DNA of 64,000 nt from Sphaerisporangium siamense (GTDB lineage Bacteria > Actinomycetota > Actinomycetes > Streptosporangiales > Streptosporangiaceae). The notes under the pieces are model-generated. The model did not search any database. It was not told where the DNA came from and worked only from the letters and a program-made list of their open reading frames with translations. This document shows, one piece after another, positions 60,229 through 64,000 of this stretch. Position 1 is the stretch's first letter; the number at the start of each line of letters is the position of its first letter. The stretch covers positions 744,001 through 808,000 of the forward strand of contig NZ_JACHND010000001.1 of the NCBI RefSeq assembly GCF_014205275.1, given 5' to 3'. A program made the translations under genes and the position numbers.

Positions 60229-61500
60229 ATGGTTCGTTACCGCGTGCGCGGTGGCAACGCCCTGCGCGGAACCGCCTTCATCCAGGGCGCCAAGAACGCC
60301 GTGCTCCCGATGATCGGCGCGGCGCTGCTCGCCTCGGAAGGCCGCACGGTCCTGCGCAACGTGCCCATCATCGAGGACGTCCGCCGCGCGGTGGAGCTGG
60401 CCGAGGCCGTGGGTGCGAAGGTGGAGCTCCACGAGGCCGAGCGCACGCTCGTCATCGACGCGTCCCGGCTCACGAGCGCCGTCCTGCCCGCCGAGATCGC
60501 CCGGCGGTTCCGCGGGTCGGTCCTGTTCGTCCCCGCCCTGCTGCACCGCCTCGGCGAGGCCATCATCGAGGGCATCGGCGGCTGCAATCTCGGCAGCCGC
60601 AACCTGGACTTCCACTACCTCGGCTACAAGCGGCTCGGCGCGGTCGTGGACGAGGGCGAGAGCGTCATCCACGTCAAGGCGTCCGGGCTGGCGGGCGCGC
60701 CGCTGTACCTCGACACGCCCTCCCACACCGGCACCGAGAACCTCATCATGGCCGCGGCCCTCGCCAAGGGCACCACGATCATCGAGAACGCCGCCCTCGA
60801 ACCCGAGGTGCTGGACGTCATCGACATGCTCACCAAGATGGGCGCGCGCATCGGCGGCGGCGGCACCGGCTTCATCACGGTCGAGGGCGTCGACGAGCTC
60901 ACCGCCGTGGAGCACCAGGTCATGCCGGACCGTCTGGACGCGGGCGTGTTCGCGATGGCCGCCGCCATCACCGGCGGCGAGGTGAACCTGGTCGGCGCGT
61001 CGCTGGAGCACCTCGGCGTCGTCCGCTGGAAGCTGGAGCAGATGGGCGTCGAGTTCGCCACCGACGGCGCGGTGCTGCACGTCCGGCGCGACCGCCCGCT
61101 GCGGCCGATCAACGTGATCACCGACACCTATCCCGGCTTCGCCACCGACCTGCAGTCGCCCATCATGACGGTGGCGTGCCTCGCCGACGGCAACAGCTAC
61201 ATCCACGAGCGCATCTTCGACGGCCGGTTCGCGCTCGCCGGCGAGCTCAACAAAATGGGCGCGCGCATCGCGGTCGAGGACAGCCGGGCGGTGGTCCACG
61301 GCAGCACTCCGCTGACCGGAACGGACGTCACGGCGCACGATCTGCGGTCCGGAATCGCGCTCGTCCTGGCCGGCCTGGCCGCGTCCGGCGAGACGGTCGT
61401 GTCGCCCGGATATCTCATCGATCGCGGTCACCACGACCTCGCGGCTCGTATGAAGGCGCTGGGAGGAGATGTGGTAAGAGAAATTTCCTCTAGCTCGTGA
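60229..61500 (+). CDS. murA: UDP-N-acetylglucosamine 1-carboxyvinyltransferase (divergent MurA)
   Basis: A 423-residue EPSP-synthase-type fold. K22 and N23 (QGAKNAV), the catalytic-loop cysteine C119 in GGCNLGSRNLDFH, TDTYPGFATDLQSPIM, and DLRSGIALVLAGL with the catalytic Arg are all kept. MurA starts peptidoglycan synthesis by adding enolpyruvate to UDP-GlcNAc. The region before the cysteine differs from typical MurA: the usual RASILVLGPLLAR is replaced by RRFRGSVLFVPALLHR, and ARPVD becomes SRNLD. It may therefore be a second, specialised enolpyruvyl transferase. GAGGAG precedes the ATG. Confidence 0.85.
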   Translation: MVRYRVRGGNALRGTAFIQGAKNAVLPMIGAALLASEGRTVLRNVPIIEDVRRAVELAEAVGAKVELHEAERTLVIDASRLTSAVLPAEIARRFRGSVLFVPALLHRLGEAIIEGIGGCNLGSRNLDFHYLGYKRLGAVVDEGESVIHVKASGLAGAPLYLDTPSHTGTENLIMAAALAKGTTIIENAALEPEVLDVIDMLTKMGARIGGGGTGFITVEGVDELTAVEHQVMPDRLDAGVFAMAAAITGGEVNLVGASLEHLGVVRWKLEQMGVEFATDGAVLHVRRDRPLRPINVITDTYPGFATDLQSPIMTVACLADGNSYIHERIFDGRFALAGELNKMGARIAVEDSRAVVHGSTPLTGTDVTAHDLRSGIALVLAGLAASGETVVSPGYLIDRGHHDLAARMKALGGDVVREISSSS

Positions 61501-61741
61501 CACCGCCCGTAAACCGCCTCTGACCTGTTCTTATGACCATCTCATCCATACCTTGTCGGCATGGCTGGGGCGCATTCCGGCAAATCCGGGCGTGACATTA
61601 GTGCCGCGGCGAGCGATCGTTCCAAAGAGGACTAGACCGGATGGGAGAAGAACCCGTGCCGGGAACGCCGGGAACGCCTACAGGCGGACCGCCCGGCGAC
61701 CCCGCGCACGGCGGACTCGACCAGTGGATTGGGAGGTCGCG
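61501..61741 (+). other. Leader region of the regulator gene after murA
   Basis: No gene is supported here. ORF extension from 61553 is Arg-rich and lacks an SD. The AT-richer first 60 bases may hold a promoter. GGGAGGT at 61731-61737 precedes the ATG chosen for the next gene. Confidence 0.45.
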
Positions 61742-63169
61742 ATGCCGGGCGCTCATGGGGCCGGTACACCGGTTCATGGCACCGCGCGGCGGAGCGGCCT
61801 CAAACAGAGGTATGGCGGGATGGGACGAACATTGGTCGAGAGGACCGAAGAAACTCCTCGCGGGTCGCGCGTGGGCGCGTCGGCCCCGGACCTGACGATT
61901 GGGGTGGTGGGACCCCATGACCTGGTCGAGCGAGTGATGTTAATGGGTCATGCGGCGGCGCCGGTGCCCAGCCGGCTCGTCGCCGCGGCATACCGAGACG
62001 AACAGGAGGCCGCTGACAAGGTGGTCCGGCTCGGACCGGGGGTGGACGCGTGTCTGTTCGCCAGCCCCGTCCCCTACGAGCTGGCCAGACGTTCGGGGGT
62101 GCTGACGATCCCCGCGACGTACGTGCAGCTCGGAGGTCCGGCGCTCACCGCGGCGCTGGCGCGGGCCGCACTGGACGAGCGCATCGACCCGCGCAGGGTC
62201 AGCGTCGACCTGCTCACCCGCTCGGACGTCGAGGAGGCCTACGCCGACCTCGGCCTGCCGACGGCGGGAGTGCAGACACGTGAGGAGCCGGGTGCGACGG
62301 GAACCGTCGCGGCCTACCACGAGCGCCTGATCAGGCAGGGCAGCACGACCGGTGCGCTCACCTGCCTGCCCGCGGTGGCCGACCGGCTGACCGCGGCGGG
62401 CGTCCCGACCGTAAGGGTGCGACCCACCTCCGCGGCGATCCGCTCGGCGCTGCACACCGCGGCGCTGCTCGGCGCGCACCACCGGCTGGAGGAGTCGCAG
62501 CTCACGGTCGTGCTCATCGAGGTGCCGACGTTACGCGAGCCCGTACGGCGGGCCGCACCCAGGTACTGGCGTGACGAGCTGAGGCTTTCTCTGCACCGTC
62601 TGCTGGTGCAGGAGGCCAATCGCATGAACGCCGCCGTATGGGCGATCGACGATCACAGCTATCTGGTCACGGCGACGCGCGGCTCGATGGCCGCCGCCAC
62701 CGACGGCTTCCGTGTCCTTCCCTTCGCCGCGCGCATCCGCGACGAGCTCGGCCTCGCGGTCGAGGTGGGCGTGGGCATGGGCCGGACGACCCACGACGCG
62801 GAGACCCACGCGAGGGCCGCCCTGGCCCGCACACAGGCGGGCAAGCAGCCTCAGGGCTTCGCGGTGGACAGAGAGGGCCGCACGCTCGTGCCGGCGCCCC
62901 GGATGCCTCCTCAGGCGCCGGGACAGGGCAGGCCGAAGGGCGTGGAGGTCCTCGCACGGCTGGCCGCCAAGCTGGAGGGCGGCGACACGATCGTGGACGC
63001 GGAGAGCGCCGGGCGCATGCTCGGAGTGACTCCCCGCACGGCCCGGCGGCTGCTGCGCACGTTGGTCGACGAGGGACTCGCGTGGCCGCTACCGCCGAAT
63101 CGCACACCGCAGCCGGGGCGCCCGCGCCAGCTCTACCGGCTGATCGTGGAGAAGCTCGGCCCGCGCTAG
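61742..63169 (+). CDS. Predicted transcriptional regulator with C-terminal helix-turn-helix
   Basis: A 475-residue soluble protein. About residues 60-230 form a ligand-type region starting LTIGVVGPHDLVERVMLMG. A middle segment (about 255-395) with AAVWAIDDHSYLVTATRGS and VGMGRTTHDAETHARAAL resembles GGDEF-like regulatory folds without a GGDEF motif. The end has SAGRMLGVTPRTARRLLRTL, a winged-helix candidate. This is a transcription factor by shape; its family is uncertain. ATG at 61742 is chosen by the GGGAGG SD; ATG 61820 is a possible later start. A perfect 10-bp hairpin follows the stop. Confidence 0.7.
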   Translation: MPGAHGAGTPVHGTARRSGLKQRYGGMGRTLVERTEETPRGSRVGASAPDLTIGVVGPHDLVERVMLMGHAAAPVPSRLVAAAYRDEQEAADKVVRLGPGVDACLFASPVPYELARRSGVLTIPATYVQLGGPALTAALARAALDERIDPRRVSVDLLTRSDVEEAYADLGLPTAGVQTREEPGATGTVAAYHERLIRQGSTTGALTCLPAVADRLTAAGVPTVRVRPTSAAIRSALHTAALLGAHHRLEESQLTVVLIEVPTLREPVRRAAPRYWRDELRLSLHRLLVQEANRMNAAVWAIDDHSYLVTATRGSMAAATDGFRVLPFAARIRDELGLAVEVGVGMGRTTHDAETHARAALARTQAGKQPQGFAVDREGRTLVPAPRMPPQAPGQGRPKGVEVLARLAAKLEGGDTIVDAESAGRMLGVTPRTARRLLRTLVDEGLAWPLPPNRTPQPGRPRQLYRLIVEKLGPR

Positions 63170-63177
63170 CCTCCGGC

Positions 63178-63204
63178 GGGTCATCCGTGTGGGGCGGATG
63201 ACCC
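63178..63204 (+). terminator. Hairpin after the regulator gene
   Basis: GGGTCATCCG and CGGATGACCC form a perfect 10-bp stem with a 7-nt loop, 8 bases after the stop. No U-tract follows. Confidence 0.65.
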
Positions 63205-63734
63205 GTGAGGGGCCCTTCGCCAGGGGGACGGCGGGCCGCTCGGCACGAAGGCGAGTGTGACCCGTCCCTGTGGGGGCGGGTGACGAGCTGGTCCAAGGCC
63301 GCCCGGGCACGGGCCGCGCCGGCGCGGGCGCGGTCCGTGCCCAGGGTTCCCGCGCGCCCGTGTCAGGGGCCGGGTACGGCCGCGCGCCCGTGTCATGTCC
63401 GGCGTTCGCGCGCCCTCGTCGCGGTACGTGTCCGGCGTTCGCGCGTCCGCGGCATGGCCGTTTCGGTCGCGATTTCGAAAGTATTGACGGTATCCCGGCC
63501 CGACCTGCCCGGGAGCCGGCGAGGACGGCCGGCCCACAGGCTGTGGATAACTTGGCGCGAGGCCGCACACGCCGCATTCCTCTACCTAGATGCGAAAATG
63601 TAATGTTCAGGTGTCGTGACGAAGCCGGTTATCCACATCCATGTGGACAAACCTGTGGTACTACGACGCGCCTCCTACACCTGGTCCGAAACCCGCATGA
63701 ATCCAAGCAGGGTGGGCCGATATCGTCATGAGTC
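63205..63734. other. 530-bp intergenic spacer with short repeats and DnaA-box-like sites
   Basis: No gene is supported. CGCGCGCCCGTGTCA occurs at 63351-63365 and 63381-63395, and TGTCCGGCGTTCGCGCG at 63396-63412 and 63429-63445. The last 200 bases are AT-richer and contain DnaA-box sequences. TATCGT at 63721-63726 ends 8 nt before the next ATG, a possible leaderless -10. Confidence 0.65.
63542..63650. promoter_or_regulatory. Three DnaA-box-like 9-mers
   Basis: TGTGGATAA at 63542-63550, TTATCCACA at 63629-63637 and TGTGGACAA at 63642-63650. The first two match the general DnaA box TTATCCACA exactly; the third matches TTGTCCACA, the form common in Streptomyces. The last two are 4 nt apart in opposite orientation. 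Confidence 0.7.
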
Positions 63735-64000
63735 ATGGGGCAGAACACTCGTGACGTCAGAGTCTGGGCCGCGCTGGGGATCGTCTACGTCGTGTGGGGC
63801 TCGACCTACCTCGGCATCCGGATCACGATCGAGACCATTCCCCCGATGCTGAGCGGCGGCGTCCGCTTCGTGCTGTCCGGCGTCATCCTCGGCCTCCTGC
63901 TGGCGCTCCGCCGGGGCCGCGGCGTCTTCCGCATGACGCGCGCGGAGTTCCTCGGCACGTCCGTGGTCGGCGTCCTCCTGCTGACGGCCGGCAACGGCAT
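63735..64000 (+). CDS. EamA-type (DMT superfamily) transporter, 3' end outside window
   Basis: The visible 88 residues contain WAALGIVYVVWGSTYLGIRI, the typical first EamA helix with the WGSTY motif. A second helix SGGVRFVLSGVILGLLLAL and the start of a third follow. EamA proteins are 10-TM exporters of metabolites or amino acids. The frame is open at the window edge, so length and termini are unknown. There is no SD; TATCGT lies 8 nt upstream of the ATG. Confidence 0.8.
   Translation, partial: MGQNTRDVRVWAALGIVYVVWGSTYLGIRITIETIPPMLSGGVRFVLSGVILGLLLALRRGRGVFRMTRAEFLGTSVVGVLLLTAGNG

Noticed and set aside
63542..63650. Chromosomal replication origin
   Set aside because: Only three boxes and none of dnaA, dnaN, recF or gyrB around. 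Actinomycete origins have many more boxes between dnaA and dnaN.

Overview
The window is very GC-rich, uses GTG starts freely, packs genes tightly with ATGA/GTGA overlaps, and carries an actinomycete gene set: an osaABC-like osmosensor locus, DUF3151, an Xre regulator paired with an ATP-binding partner, and a RlmA-type methyltransferase. A filamentous actinomycete, perhaps of the order Streptosporangiales, is the best guess. That guess rests on gene content and base composition only. No rRNA, tRNA, CRISPR array, transposase or phage gene was seen.

Layout. (1) 1-10840: a heptose and glycosyltransfer locus. A leftward GmhB-like phosphatase, cut by the window edge, faces a nine-gene rightward operon: carbamoyltransferase, GT2, GT9, GT4, GmhA, bifunctional HldE, SDR, GT9 and a UDP-glucuronate-decarboxylase-like enzyme. 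GmhA, HldE kinase, GmhB and HldE adenylyltransferase together would make ADP-D-glycero-D-manno-heptose. The operon supplies enzymes to transfer and carbamoylate it. (2) 10846-24423: mixed genes, including a lone C-terminal half of an APC-type permease, NUDIX, MMPL exporter, anchored alpha/beta hydrolase, MBL hydrolase, a short Rho paralogue with a C-rich leader, a TetR gene beside an NAD(P)-binding protein, a fadA-fadB operon and rlmA. (3) 24540-36093: S9 peptidase, then osaC-like phosphatase divergent from the giant poly-HAMP hybrid kinase osaA and its regulator osaB, then a NYN nuclease-like protein with a very long low-complexity linker.

(4) 36328-49061: housekeeping genes (pyrE, DedA, fba, DUF3151, purA, GDPD). 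A four-gene glycan-type cluster (39541-46108: asparagine-synthase-like protein, membrane-anchored methyltransferase-like protein, two GT2 proteins) lies between fba and DUF3151. Several of these genes look leaderless, with a TANNNT box 6-8 nt before the start codon. (5) 49192-55120: an accessory stretch with an overlapping pair (unknown protein plus Xre/ImmA-IrrE metallopeptidase), an Xre/HATPase pair bracketed by a 75-bp inverted repeat, and a DUF433/PIN-like toxin-antitoxin pair. Part of it is visibly less GC-rich. (6) 55225-64000: TPP riboswitch and tenA, corA with a small upstream ORF, purD, a membrane protein, a divergent MurA, a regulator of unclear family, a spacer with DnaA-box-like sites, and the start of an EamA transporter.

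The strongest system-level candidates are the carbamoyl/heptose operon, the glycan cluster next to fba, the Xre/ImmA pair with its uncharacterised partner, and several compact RNA-level control sites (riboswitch over the tenA SD, promoter plus terminator before purA, small ORFs before fba and corA, C-rich leader of the rho-like gene).
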